This document shows, piece by piece, positions 22,816 through 34,546 of a stretch of DNA of 64,000 nucleotides. Every line of letters begins with the position of its first letter. The stretch's first letter is position 1. This DNA comes from Selaginella moellendorffii (Eukaryota > Streptophyta > Lycopodiopsida > Selaginellales > Selaginellaceae), in contig NW_003314351.1 of NCBI RefSeq assembly GCF_000143415.4, positions 121,490-185,489 on the forward strand, in the 5' to 3' direction. A program made the position numbers and the translations under genes. The notes beneath the pieces were generated by a model. It was not told the origin of the DNA. It did no database searches and saw nothing but the letters and a program-made list of their open reading frames with translations.

Positions 22816-24660
22816 TTAGTCACCACCTAGATACTCTCTATACTTCGCAGCAATATCCCTTGGACGAGCATCAGTTCGCTGCTGCAAAACAAAGCGAAGC
22901 CAACCTGCTACATTTTGAGAAAACATAGACAGGTCAACTTCCCGGAAAAAGGTATCACGTAAGCGACAGCACCCGTCCAAGTCTCCCTTGGCTGCTGCTT
23001 CTTCCCACGGCAGCTTCAAACCCGCAACATACAAGCAGGTGTAGACAACTGAGACGAGCTCGGTCACCAGATTCGGCTGCAGCCTGGTCAGGTTGCGGCA
23101 GGAGCTGAAGAGCAAGTTCCCCACCACCTCGGACGCATCCTCGTCTCGTCGCAGATCCAGCGCACACCCAAAGTCGTAAAGGTAAAACCATCGATCCGTC
23201 TTTACGTTGTACACTCCCACGTTTCTTGGATTGATGTCGCAGTGTAAGACCTTGTGGTCCTGGAAAAAGTGTTGAGAAAAAATATACGAGATCAGAAGTT
23301 TTACATCTTACGTGTAAAACCAGGACCGCCTCTGTTAGATCTTTGCAAAGCTTCTCCACAGTTCCAACATCAGCGTCGCACGGAAACTGCTCAAGGAAAG
23401 GAATTCCTTCGTTCCGTGTGACAACAGCAGGCCTGCCATGCCAGTGACCATAGAATACCAAGTTTGGTATCAATGAACAGCCACTCGACTTCAATCTTTT
23501 CAAGATCCTGCCCTCGTTTTTCACCTGGAACGAGAAAAAATACAAAAATAGAAACCACAGTAATAAGGCATGAACATTCTACAGCACTCACTTGGTTCCA
23601 CAGCATAGGTGGAAGGCATAAGTTGTGAACGGTCTTGAGAGCCTTCCGAGAATGACCGATCTTCAGCCAAAGTGGATCACTTTTCCCATCGATCACAACC
23701 TTGAAGACAGCGTTTGATAGTGATTCTGTACGAAGTTTTGTGACAATTCGTACGTTGAGGTCCGGAGTGTCTGACTTTTTGTTTCCAGCAATCAGCTCGA
23801 GCGTCGTTGGAACGCTGGGGAAACAAACGCTGTTGTATAGCGCCACTAGACAGCTTAGCCAATACAAGAATGCCAGTTCCTGAAAAGATCAAGAAGTCAA
23901 GTGATACTAGACAACGCGTTAAGGTCCACAAACCTTCTTTTGACGGTTGGATGATTGCATCGACTTGGAGCAAACGAGATCCGGAGGCTTGGCCACCATT
24001 GAACGGAAAGAAAGCTGTATTTTGTCGACAAAGACAAGAGCAACATGAAGAACATTGTCTTCCTGGATTTTCTCCCTGGATACATATTGATCGTGAGAGA
24101 AGTTTGTGCTGAGATAAAACTTAAGCTTACCGGAAAGACTTCTCGTCCAGGAACAAACTCAGATTGAAGCGAGCAGCAAAATCGTCGCAGCTCAGCAGCC
24201 CCAAACCCTTCAGCATCTCATGAGCCAGATCCCGCGTGCTATCCTTCCTTTCAAACTCCTCAAAGGCGCCGGCACGTATCTGGAACAGCCCGAGCGCGGC
24301 CATCACCCTCGACACATTCTCATGAAGAGCTCCAAAGCAACACCGCTTTCCTTCTATTTGCTCGTCGCGGCTCCTCTTGTTGGGTCTCAAACGAACACAG
24401 AAGTAGTATTTCACATCTGGAGCAATGCAAATCTCCCGCTCTGGAGCAAAAACCCTCCGCCAGAAACCATCCCCACTTTCGAAAAACGAAAATGGGCTAC
24501 CTGGGGGTATCTGTGCCCTTTCTCTGATCTGCTCCACCACATCCGCCAAGCGGACGCCTGGCTGGATGACAAGCTCACCCACTTCCTCCTGCGATAGCAC
24601 CGCCTCGGGGCTTGGCGGCAAAGGCACCATGCCAATTTTACAATATACCACGTTTGCCAT
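22816..24660 (-). CDS. Modular protein: shared N-terminal domain plus protein-kinase fold (CRN-like)
   Basis: I infer five coding exons (24660-24131, 24075-23934, 23879-23592, 23524-23312, 23259-22816) with introns of 52-67 nt and a continuous frame, giving 538 aa. Residues 1 to about 92 form a small domain (VRLADVVEQIRERA, IPPGS, FFESGDG, YYFCVRLRP) that is paralogous to the N-terminus of the divergent gene at 24673. The C-terminal half is a protein-kinase fold: candidate ATP-binding Lys in LWLKIG (about 297), candidate helix-C Glu in NEGRILK (about 324), catalytic loop HCDINPRN (397-404) and DFG in LYDFGCALDL (420-422). All key residues are present, so catalysis is plausible. Order and pairing recall Crinkler-type effectors with swappable kinase or nuclease C-termini; that assignment is inference. 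No signal peptide or membrane helix is obvious. The neighbouring nuclease-fold gene begins 12 bp away. Substrate unknown. Confidence 0.8.
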
Positions 24661-24672
24661 GCAGAACCCTAA
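24661..24672. promoter_or_regulatory. 12-bp interval between two divergent start codons
   Basis: The ATG of the kinase-fold gene (24660-24658, minus) and the ATG of the nuclease-fold gene (24673-24675, plus) are separated by 12 bp only. Both starts are supported because the paralogous N-terminal domains align from near the first Met in each protein. Each promoter and 5' leader must therefore lie inside the coding sequence of the other gene, unless unseen upstream exons exist. An AT-rich stretch (TTTTACAATATACC, about 24636-24649) is the only TATA-like sequence nearby. Confidence 0.6.
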
Positions 24673-25923
24673 ATGGACACTTGCATTCACTACTTCTGGG
24701 CGGTCGGGGACCCGCAGCAGCGCTACGATCCGGACCCGTCTCTGGTGGCTGCTCACATCGACAATGACAGCTTTCATGTGTACTCTCAGGTCAGTCTTGG
24801 TCAGGTGGCGGATTCCATCAAGGCGAGACTGTCCGGTGATGAAGATGATGTCATCCCCGCCGGCCGGCAGCTGGTGTCTTACCTGGAGTCCTCCAGCGAT
24901 GGAAGCCGCCACTGGACGAGAGTGCGGCATGAAACCGCGGCAATTCCACTCGACATGTCTGTGCCGCACCATTTCTTCAGGGTTGTGATTGTTCCCCGGG
25001 CGGAGGCAGAGGAACTGGCGGAGGACTCAACGAACACTGTAGGAACTAGGCTCTTGTCGACGTCGGAGTTGATGAAGAGTTGGACGGGTCACCTGCGCGA
25101 GTGTCGGAATCTGTGGTCCGAGCTCAAGAGCTTCAAAGAAACGCTCAACATCCAGATCGCGAAAAATGGATTCAACCGCTTTTGGGGGGAGAACAAGAAG
25201 GGCATCAAGGACAGGTGTAATGGATTTCGTGCGGAGATATGCTTCAAAGAAGTATATCCATTCACTTCCCACGACTATGGGAAGCAGCTCATGGAGAAAA
25301 TACTTCCACTGCTGGATGGTTTATATTCTGCCCCTGGAAAGCACATCTGGGTGAACAAGACAACAGCGGGCCTTCACAGGGTTGATCTTGCGTACTGTCG
25401 ACATGAGGACAGCAACGTCTACGACGATGGACAGGCATTCGTGGAGTACAAGGCGCCCAAGAAATTCACGGTGAAAAGCAATTGCTGTAACAGCTTGTAA
25501 CCGTGATCTTTTCAGGAAGGGAAAGCCCAGCTTATCGACCGTGTTGCGCGAGCGAGGCACGTCCGACGAGTGCCCAAGCTTGTCATGCCTTGTGGCGTCA
25601 TGAACAACGAATGGTTCCAGCCAATGCTCATACAGATTGGTGCGAACGACTCCGAGATGGTTGCATGGGAGGGTCGAATGGTGAAGATGGGCAATCGAGA
25701 CGGCAACTTCTGCAAGATGCACATCAAGAATGAAGGGCTCAAGGAGTTCGTCTTTGTCATGTGGCTCGGCCATGAGCTGGGTGAGCAGAATTCTGGCGGC
25801 TCGGATTCGAACGGGGACAGTGGCAGTGACAGCTCTGGTAAGGCAGCTATGTATACCCAATCTTGTCTACTCATTTTTCAAAGTGATGCTTACAGGTTGA
25901 ACTTTTGGTTTACTCCTCGCTAA
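24673..25923 (+). CDS. Modular protein: shared N-terminal domain plus probable PD-(D/E)XK nuclease fold (CRN-like)
   Basis: Two coding exons are inferred, 24673-25470 and 25516-25923, with a 45-nt intron, giving 401 aa. A further GT-AG pair (25840 to about 25895) would trim the tail to end shortly after the Ser/Gly/Asp-rich stretch. Residues about 35-110 (QVSLGQVADSIKARL, VIPAGR, YLESSSDG, HHFFRVVIVP) match the N-terminal domain of the divergent kinase-fold gene. The C-terminal half has the spacing of a PD-(D/E)XK nuclease: AE at about 187-188, RVDLAYC with D238, strand FVEYK with E258 and K260, then a Q-L at about 271-272 in a following helix (GKAQLIDRVARA). The fold call is inference from motif spacing. 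It would act on nucleic acid, presumably inside the cell, since no signal peptide is seen. Similar header-plus-nuclease designs occur in CRN-type effectors. Confidence 0.7.
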
Positions 25924-26303
25924 ATTCATTAGAGACACCTTCCCTATCTTAATTTGATTATTCATTTTGGATTAGTTTTCATCTTCAATCAACAGTTGTT
26001 TGAATTACAACTCTGACCAATATCTACAACATATCCTGGCCATGGATGGCGGCATTACGATATCTTCTTCTTCTTGACATCTCTTGCACATTTTCTCGCA
26101 AAATTTTAGTGTCTACAACAGCCTCTTCACTAGCTACCTCTTCAGTCCTTGTTTGTGACGGCACTGGATTGCCTCTCGAAGTAAATTTTCTCGCGGTTGG
26201 GTCCACTTGTGTGTGGAACGAATCTGCACAAGTTCCGGGAAATCAGAAGTTCTGGAAGGAAATAACTCGGTAAGAGATCTCGTTCCTTCGGGTGGGCTTA
26301 TGG
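25924..26303. other. 3' flank of nuclease-fold gene, no supported gene
   Basis: An open plus-strand stretch (26046-26273, 75 codons) contains no recognised motif. Since the adjacent DNA is a decayed kinase copy, this may be debris of the same gene family. Nothing else is seen. Confidence 0.4.
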
Positions 26304-26425
26304 TTGATGATATTACTTCAAAAGTCTTTGCTCTTAGGCTGTTCCGGCACCTTTTAGGAAGGATTTGATGATATTACTTTAAAAGTCTTTGCTCTTCGGC
26401 TGTTCTGGCGCCTTTTAGGAAGGAT
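26304..26425. repeat. 61-bp tandem duplication
   Basis: Two adjacent copies, 26304-26364 and 26365-26425, differ at only a few positions. Each begins TTGATGATATTACTT and ends CTTTTAGGAAGGA. The second copy abuts the start of the kinase pseudogene fragment. Confidence 0.9.
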
Positions 26426-26712
26426 CTGGCTCGAGAGATGCTGACGAGTTTGAAAGTGCCCAGCTGCGTGCTCGCTATGTATCCAGAGATCAAATCCAGA
26501 AAGACAATTTCATGTTGCTTGTGTCAACAAAACTCTTAGCTTTCTGTCCGCTCAATGGTGGCCAAGCTCCTGTTTGCTCCAAGTCAGTGCAATCATCCAA
26601 CCTTCAAATCAAGGTTTGCGGACCACGCATCACTTGATCTTCCCAGGAACCGAATCACTATCAAATCGATGGAAAACGTGATACACTTTGGCTGAAGATC
26701 CAATGTGCAAAC
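26422..26712 (+). pseudogene. Degenerate fragment of the kinase-fold gene, opposite orientation
   Basis: The plus strand here matches the minus-strand gene at 22816-24660. It starts in the end of exon 1 (GGATCTGGCTC, GAGATGCTGA) and then jumps to TATGTATCCAG and exon 2 (CTTTCTGTCCGCTCAATGG, TTGCTCCAAGTC, CAATCATCCAACC). It continues through the following intron and part of exon 3 (GAATCACTATCAAA, CACTTTGGCTGAAGATC). Internal deletions remove the rest. It is therefore a DNA-level, intron-containing, inverted partial duplicate of the kinase gene. Confidence 0.85.
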
Positions 26713-27019
26713 CTTACAAAGAACTCCGCACTAAATAATAGCGGGCACGAGCCGAGTTGTCAAAGTCTTAGTCAAAGTCTTCGACAAAGATCATCAAGTC
26801 AGCTAATACGACTAAGTAAAAGCATTAAAGACATTCCATCTCCAAAACTTGGTTTCTTTCTTTCTCATCCCAATTGTACATAGCTCGACTAGTCTCTCCT
26901 AATGTCACTTGAAAGAACAAAATGGCAGCCAAAACCAGCTGGTTAGCTAAACACTGATCTACTTACTGTACACGACGGCTTCTTCTTCCTCCCCCCCGCG
27001 AGCCAATTCGGTTCTCTTT
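26713..27019. other. 3' flank of PIP5K gene
   Basis: This short intergenic DNA lies just downstream of the PIP5K stop codon and presumably includes its 3'UTR. There is no further ORF or motif. Confidence 0.6.
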
Positions 27020-29844
27020 TCACTTGGGGACGACACTGGTATCGTTGCTGGGGAAAATTCTCCGCACAAGCTCCTGGAATCGATTCGAGTAGAGCCTCGG
27101 ATCCACCGCAGAGATGGACTGAGAATCAAACTGGAGTGATTTGTACGCGTGCTCCACTCTCTTGGTGATATCATACTGCTGGAGGATGTCAATGATCCCC
27201 AAGTACAAAACCACGTCGTAGACATCACTGCTAGTTCCATCATCACAGTGAGAACGATCGGCTCTGGCGGGCATATTCACACCAAGTCGTATTTGAAGCC
27301 TGCGAGAAAGAAAACACAAGGCTCATAAGCTCGAAATTCCAGGATAGAGGATGTCTGTATGTCTATACCTTGTTGTCTTTGGGAGCGAGCACAGATCTTC
27401 CGCTGTTGCTAGAGTTCCACTTCGCTTGCTTGAGTCCAGGCCGTCTATAAGAATAATGTTTAATAAGGTTGTCCTCGTGGACAAATCAATCTCAAAAACT
27501 TACCTGTACCTTCGGCAGCCGCGTCTGGAGTTCGTGAAGGAACTGGAGAGAAGACGGCAGGGCACTGAGGAGCGCGAAAATGGACTCCCAGCAGCAAGCT
27601 GTAATCCATTATCCTTTGTGATTCCAAGAACTTGCAGTCCTGCTCTATTTGCCTGCAAGCAACAAAGTCTGATTATCAAACGTTGCTGTCACTGTGCTCT
27701 TACTTGAGTAGAGATTGCCGCCAGGATGCCTCGAGATGGAACACAAAGTTCAAGTCCAAGTCCTTTAGAGTTGTATTCTCGTCGATCTCAACTTTGTCAG
27801 TGGATCGGCCTTGAGAAGAGCCTTTCAAGTCGAATCTCCGATGGATGTGAAGGTCAGTGCAGAACACGTTGCCCATCACTACAAAACGAACCTGCAAGAT
27901 GATACACAAGATGAGACTCGCGTAAAAGCACATATAGATTTAAAAAAACTTGCCTTCCTTCCACCTTGAGGCTCAACCTGATGAAGACCAAAAAATTTCG
28001 TGATTAGAGTGTTAGAGGACGATTGAACGTGCTCATAATAACTCGGAAGCATTTCCAAGAGAACCTGCAAACATATCATCTTAGACCCGCACTCGGAATA
28101 GAAAAATACAAAAGAAACAAACCTTTACTTCAGCCTTCCGCATGGTTTTGATCATAAACTTGTCATTCTGTGAGAGGTAAAAGACACTTCCGCTCTTTCC
28201 TGGGGAAGAAATCTCTCTCAGTGCATCATTGCCGCACAGTGACATCATGTAGTCAGCGGAGTCAATTCTAAACATGTTACGTAGAGACCTGCCAGGCATA
28301 CGAAAATGATCAGACGGAAAAGCTCGTGTTTATCGTCACACCTGAAAACGTTGGGGCAGTAGTCTCTCCATTTAAAGTCGAGTGACTGATGCGGAGGTGT
28401 TAGATGTGAGCCTAGCCTCGGGAACTTCAATACAAAAACCGATCGTGGCCCAAAATCCTGCGGGCAGACGTCTGGAGCAGTGTCAAGCGTCATTTTACCT
28501 ACATTAGTCCTGTTTCAATTCAACAACGTTACTACGAAAACGATATAAAAGAAAGCCAAAAAGAAAAAACTCACCTTATTCCTAGTTGCAAGTTTAGCAT
28601 CAAATCGTAACTCCCGTGACCCTTTATAACAGTCTCCCCAGGCCGCTTGGCCGGCCGACGTTGCCGACGCTTGGAAACTTTAAGTGACGCGGCATCTCCT
28701 TGCTTGACTATCTCATTGATCAGCACCCCTTGCACGTACTCCCTTTCAAGCACAGGCGTGTCGATAGCTGACTTCTTTTGCGACGAGTCTTTCGAGTGTG
28801 TCAAATCCAAACCACCCTCGAGACTCCATCGCCTCTCCATCGGAGACGCCGGACAGTCCGAGCCCGAAAGCTCGCTCGCAGCTGGCGCCTCAAAAGACCG
28901 CCGTGGTCTCGGCGGAAAGTATCCAGTCGGGTAGAAGATCCCCGTCCCGTCCTTGACACCTTTCCTCCAAGTTCCCATATAGCACGCACCGTCTGTCCAA
29001 GTGTAAACACCATGGCCGTGCTCGAGCCCATCCAGCCACTGCCCGTTGTACGTGTCACCGTTGCTCCATCTCAAAACTCCTTTCCCGTTCATCACTCCCT
29101 TCCTCCACTCCCCCACATACTGGTTTCCGTTCTGCCAAATGTATCTCCCAACGCCGTGCTGCAAGCCAGCCTTCCAGAACCCCTCGTAGACATCTCCGTT
29201 GGCATAGCTCTTGACACCTTCGCCGTGCTTCAAGTTCATCCTCCAGGAGCCTTTGTAAGTGGTGTCGTCCACTCCGGTGTAAACTCCACGGCCATGGAGA
29301 TTTCCACACAGGAGCTCGCCTTCGTAAGTAGCACCCGATGGCCAGGAGATCCTTCCCCGCCCAGTCTTGATCCCATTCCCCCACTCCCCCTCGTACATGC
29401 AGCCATCCGACCATAAGTACTTGCCTGTCCCTTCGGGGAGATTCCCTTGCCAGGAGCCAGCATAAAAGTCGCCATTGGAAAGTGTTCGCTCGCCATTCGT
29501 GGTGGCGAATCGGAGGCTCGGATGATCAAACTCCCCTCCATCGCTCTCTGACATTGATGGATGCTCGTCTGCTACCTTCTTGGGCTCTCCATCCGGCGAC
29601 CCCTCATCATCCGCACCTAGGCTCCCCGATGACAGCTTCTCGGGAGCCACCGCCCTCGTCCGCGATCGCCACTTGAAAAAGTTGAGGACATCGGTGATGG
29701 AGTGCGATCGATACAAGCCATCCTCGTAGGAGCTGACGTGTTGGTGAGAGTTTGCGACTGGAAAACCACAAAAAAAAGGATGAGAGTGAGAACATTGAGA
29801 TGAGGAAGAGAGAGAGAGAGAGAGAGATGGATTTTACCCTTCAT
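27020..29844 (-). CDS. PIP5K: Phosphatidylinositol-4-phosphate 5-kinase, MORN-repeat type
   Basis: Nine coding exons are inferred: 29844-29838, 29757-28575, 28509-28342, 28288-28123, 28064-27954, 27891-27704, 27652-27504, 27444-27369, 27299-27020. The product is 775 aa, normal for plant subfamily-B PIP5Ks. After a short N-terminus there are about eight MORN repeats (each like [14 protein letters not shown]), a linker, then the lipid-kinase domain. Visible kinase landmarks are [14 protein letters not shown] (ATP-site Lys), [38 protein letters not shown] and [11 protein letters not shown]. It makes PI(4,5)P2 from PI4P at membranes; MORN repeats are implicated in membrane/lipid binding. The first coding exon contributes only ATGAAGG, so start choice depends on a 7-nt exon joined to VANSHQH. 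Intron 5 uses a GC-AG donor (AAG then GCAAGT). All residues expected for activity appear present. Confidence 0.95.
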
Positions 29845-32800
29845 CGTTGCTAGTCTAGGAGCCGAGGAAGCGATTCAGCCGCCATGACCTATAAGCCGCT
29901 GGCGGAGGATTAGAAAATCCCAATGCCAATGCCCAGGCGCGTCCTCCTTTCGCCAAGCACAACCTGGCACTAGCAATATAATAGTGCGATAATCGCCGAT
30001 CCAGATGCGCGGCAACGAGTGAGAGATCCGGCGCCACGCCCCAATCCAATTTCTTCACGCCCGCGCCGATGCGGGCGATTCTTCGCGCGCGCCCTCCCTC
30101 GCCCTGCGCAATGGCGCCCACACACCGCCGCAGATCACCACCATGGCTTCCCCCGCCCGCGATTCCGCCCCTACCGCTGCTCGATCCAGCCCAGCCCCCG
30201 GGCGCGCCGCAAGAACCCTAGCGCCTTGGCTCTAAGCAAGAAAAAAAAGGAAAAAACACGATGCGAGCAAAGCAAGCACCGCAGTTCGATCGTTGGAACA
30301 CCAACCAGAAGAAAAAAAATGTGGCGTTGAGCCAAGGACACACTTTAACGCAGGCAATGTGAACGGCCTTAGGGTTGGGGCAAAAAAGTGTCCTTAACAC
30401 CCCTCGTTTTCCCCTTTGCAAGTATATATAGACGTTCCAGGGAGCCGCTTTGATTCAAAATAAATGTATTTTACCCTCGGGCCCTCCCTCCCCGCGCGTA
30501 TTTACTCACCTCTACGGAATATTAGCCCTACCTAGGGTAACGCTAACACCATCTCCTTTTATTAGCATGTCACAACACGAGTAAATACACGGCCACGCCC
30601 CAGAAATGCAAGTATAATGTACAGTCTTTTGGTACAGGCGCTATTTGTTTATTGTCGTTATACCGGTAGTACTGGTTTGTCAAAGCTGACACCTGGCACG
30701 CTGCCGCTTCTTGGGAGCCCCATTGGGCCCGCCGGCCGTCAACGTGTTGTGGACAGGACAGCCACGTGGCGGCCGATAAACGGCTACCCCGAGGATTAAC
30801 CTAACGAGATTAGAATATTCGGTCATGGGAATAGAATATTCTATGGCATTAGGTCAAATCCAGGGCCCTGGGAGATTTTTTTTGCTTTCCCTCTTTGGCT
30901 CTGAGGGCCCAGACATTTGTTTTGCTTGGCATCCATTCTGATTCACACAACATGCCCCCAACCTCTTCTGGCCTGAAAATCTGGAGGAAACAATGCAGCT
31001 TTTCGCCCTGGCCGCCAAGGATAATCAAAGATCTGGAAGGTGGCAGGGGATTATCCATTTTCAATTCGGTTTATGATCTCTTAGTTTCCTTAAGATTGAT
31101 TTGGTTGATGCCAGTATGAGTCCACTTCTGCTGCTAGTCCACATGATCCGGTAATTCTGCAAAACAAGACCACTGGCCATATGTATTTTTTTTCTGCGTC
31201 ACCTTTTTGGCTTTCATGTGGGTACTGTGTGAAAAACAAACTGACGATGGAAGCGATCGAGCATGTCCAAAGGGTACAAATGACATGGGGACAAAACCAA
31301 CACGTGCTTCGATCAAGCGAAGGGTGGTGGCATCTTAAAATTTCGAGAAAGTTTTATAACCCTAAAGAATCTCGGGACGGAGGTTGGTGGTCAAACATGA
31401 GGGGCAGGCCTTCGCCCCTCGTACATTAGACAAATGGTGGCACATTTGTTCACGTAATGGGCGCGATGGGTGTCAAAGATTCACGCGTGAAATTAGGGCT
31501 GGACACGTCCCAGCTAAAAGAAAGATATAGAGAATGTCTAGTGTCTATCCACTTCTTGGAATCGACCCAAAGAGGACGATCTCCATCCACATTTAGAACG
31601 TTCCTGGAAGCGCGGTTTAGTACTAAACAACTCAAAGCAGACATAATCCACTTTCATTATCGGGCGAGTGCTGCAATCGTGATGCGAGTTGCGGCATCAT
31701 GCAACGTTGCTTTCTATGGATGGATGTCTTTCACTTTTCTTCTTTTTTTGGAGAGCAATCGCTTGGGTGCCTGCCTACATAAGTTTAGGGAGATGATGTA
31801 GTGGACAGTGGGACCTTTTGGAGCTTCCAAAGGATCCATGGACAAAACACACAAGATCCCTCCTTTCCTGGACAGCAATTTTCACATGAAATATGCTTTT
31901 CTCGATTACTAACTTTCATGCGCATGCTTCCAACCTATACTTCTTCAACCCACTTTTCCCCCCTCTGGAATCTTCGTCGTCAAAGCATGCAGAGAAGTTA
32001 TCTCTTTGTTTCTTAGCGCAAAAACTCCCAAGCGTAACAAAACAAGCCGGAGAATATTCCACGCGTAGAACAATGCAAGGGTAACTAATGACTTCTTTAT
32101 GGTTCCCATGAATAAAACATTTCCTTTTCAACGTTATTGGACAGTGAAAGGCATTTACTTCAAACTCTAGGGATAGACGTCTGCATCCCTATTCACTTCA
32201 CATAACCCTAGGAATCCATGGGACATCCTCCAGTTACCAACTTAGGTACCTTGCCATTTAAGCAATCTCCTGTGAGTGGTGTGAATCAATGTGCCACATT
32301 TAATCCCAACCCCCCCATAAACTGCATGGTCGTCGCTCGCTCGTCCAATTTCTTGGTTTCATCAGCTTTTAATTCTCGTGGTTGAAACCGTGCCCCGGCC
32401 AACGCATGGCCTCCACTGGCATTCCGGGCGTCCCACTCAACCCTAATAATTCCCCGGGCTTATCAATCACGATTCACGCCCCCGAATTGCACGCACCGAG
32501 GTACAGTGACGTGAGTGATCGACCGTACGTTTGTACCGTATGGTGTTGCTGTGCTCCTGACTGATCCGCCCGCGTACTTGAGGAGCGGTATTGATTTGGA
32601 TACATCCTAACCTGGAGGAGCTCCGCCAACTTTACCCCACGGACTAGATTGTCGGTGCAAGCGACATTCGAGGAAAATGGGCAGAAAGCTGGAAAAAAAA
32701 AGGAGTGAGAGAAACGATAGCAAAAAAAGAGAAATATAGCCTTTAAAGTGTTTCATGCGTTTTTTCTTCGACCTATCTTCCTCGAACGAACGAAAGCTTA

Positions 32801-33479
32801 TCGACTTACACGGGCTATCCTCTTCGCCACCGTTGTCACCTTATGCCGCCCTTGAAAGGCTATGATCAACACTTACTGCCCAAAAGATTCCGCGAATCTC
32901 CCGCGGCTTTTCGCCTTGGGTTTGGTAAGATGCCACCCTCAGTCCCTGTGAAGGCGAGGGATCCATAGATCATAGCCTTTATAAACTGGCATGACGTTGA
33001 AGTGGGCGATTGATTGGATCCTTGTAGATCACCGATGGACGAAGCGTGAGCGAAGATAAATCCAGTGCCAGAGAGAAAAGCGAGTATGAAATCGAAGTGC
33101 TATGTAGGACGCGACCCGAAACGCATGAACCAAATCACCAAGGTCGTTTTCGCGATCTAAATGCGAGGAGTCAGTGAGTCGGTCCCCAAAGACGCCACCA
33201 CTAAAAACGCTACTACACTGACGATCACTCTCAGACATTGATCTTACAATTCGGAAGTCAATCCAAAGATTAATGCACTGGGATCCAGTGACAAGTTTTT
33301 AAAATGGAGAAGAGAGAAACAAAGTTTGATCTGGATGATGATCTAGCGTTGACGATCACGGCTTGTGTAATATTGATGAACTCAGACCGGTGACCGCATT
33401 GACACCTCATTCAAGGAAAAGACTCGTCAACTTGTTGCTTATCGTTTTTCTTGATAAATTTCCCACCGAAATTTTATCA
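29845..33479. other. Long intergenic region, no supported gene
   Basis: Upstream of PIP5K this holds its 5' flank (a GA-repeat tract at about 29808-29826, transcribed within the first intron, is just inside the gene), then about 3.5 kb without convincing coding sequence. ORFs such as 31457-31801 (plus) show no motif or codon pattern I trust. A sequence of about 45 bp near 32748-32794 (GTTTCATGCGTTTTTTCTTC and following CGACCTATCTTCC) recurs at about 35183-35227. I looked for plant miRNA and tRNA sequences by eye and saw none. Confidence 0.5.
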
Positions 33480-33507
33480 TTTCGTCATGGAAGGAAGACC
33501 TAAGGGC

Positions 33508-34400
33508 ATGGCGCTCGAGCGGAGGTTTGGGTTTGCAGCATAGATTAGATAGATAGATCAAGTTGCAAGATTTTCTTCGTGAATCTAGAGCTTTGTCACG
33601 AAACATTCTCGTGCTGCTCTGATGCCCAACACATTTTCCATTTTTTTCTACTATTGCCGTGCATCTTTGCAGAGTGAGAGATCTTTGTGAATTTCTGGCC
33701 GAATGTCTGCTACTTTTTGTCAAAGAAGTTTTGTTTTCTGTTTTTTTCCTTTTCTTACAGTTGTCCTTGGTTTGGCATATTTCTTCTTCACTTCCTTTTG
33801 GCATTGAGTATATCAATTGCCGAAACTAAAATCTCTGTATGATTCTTGGTTTGCAGCTTGATAATGGTTTTTTAACTTCCCCTTTCTAAAGTTGTCAGCT
33901 TTTTAGTGATTTTGTCTTGATCCCTGCCTGAGTGTGATGCTCTCTGCTTTTAGAATTCAAGCAGTCAACTTTGCAGTGTTTTGTTTCTTCTTTTTTATTT
34001 TGCGCTGTTAAGCACTAGAATCACTGCCATGCCTGGCTGATAATTGCTTGTGAGTACTTCTTTAGTTTTCTTTCCTCGTTTCCTCATAGCTTTGCTAAAG
34101 CTGTTACAACTTTTCAGTGCTCCATGCTCCAAAGGCTCATGTTTCAGCGCGATACAGCTTTGAAAACTCCAAACGCGTGCCCGAAGTAGTCCTGGTGGAT
34201 ACCGATGGCTTACTCCCGGACCAGAAAAACGTCTCCGAGACTTCAATCGCAAACCAAAACGCAAACCAAAACAGGGTAACAATTCTCGTCTTCTGGCATT
34301 CATCTCTATGTTTTCTAAACTTGATCACCGCTTGTCACAAGCAAACTACAGCCTCATCCTTGAAAAAACTGGAACTGGCACACTATAAATGATCTTGCTG
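33508..34400 (+). pseudogene. Dead paralogue of the small membrane protein gene at 39030
   Basis: The exon-1 equivalent begins ATGGCGCTCGAGCGG but meets a stop after MALERRFGFAA, losing the hydrophobic signal stretch seen in the intact copy. The exon-2 equivalent (from about 34117) keeps the first CTCCAAAGGCTCATG block and the GTCCTGG..GATGGCTT..CTCCCGGAC block. It lacks about 70 bp between them and then diverges before the membrane segments. No continuous frame remains. Confidence 0.8.
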
Positions 34401-34546
34401 GAAACATTTGCGAGAAAAGAGGAGAGAGGAGATCTGCTGGCCCTGGCAACTCGGTTCTTTCTTCTTGTGGTGTGGAGGAAAGGAAGACCAGGTTTCAGCT
34501 TTTAGTTCTGAAAGATCAAAGCTATACCACCACTCATATGTGGAGA

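Noticed and set aside
24673..24972. Upstream extension of the minus-strand kinase ORF to 24972
   Set aside because: The extension is the antisense of the nuclease gene's N-terminus; the Met at 24660 starts the domain shared with the partner.
31457..31801. 114-codon plus-strand ORF
   Set aside because: No motif, no homologue recognised, no splice or promoter context.
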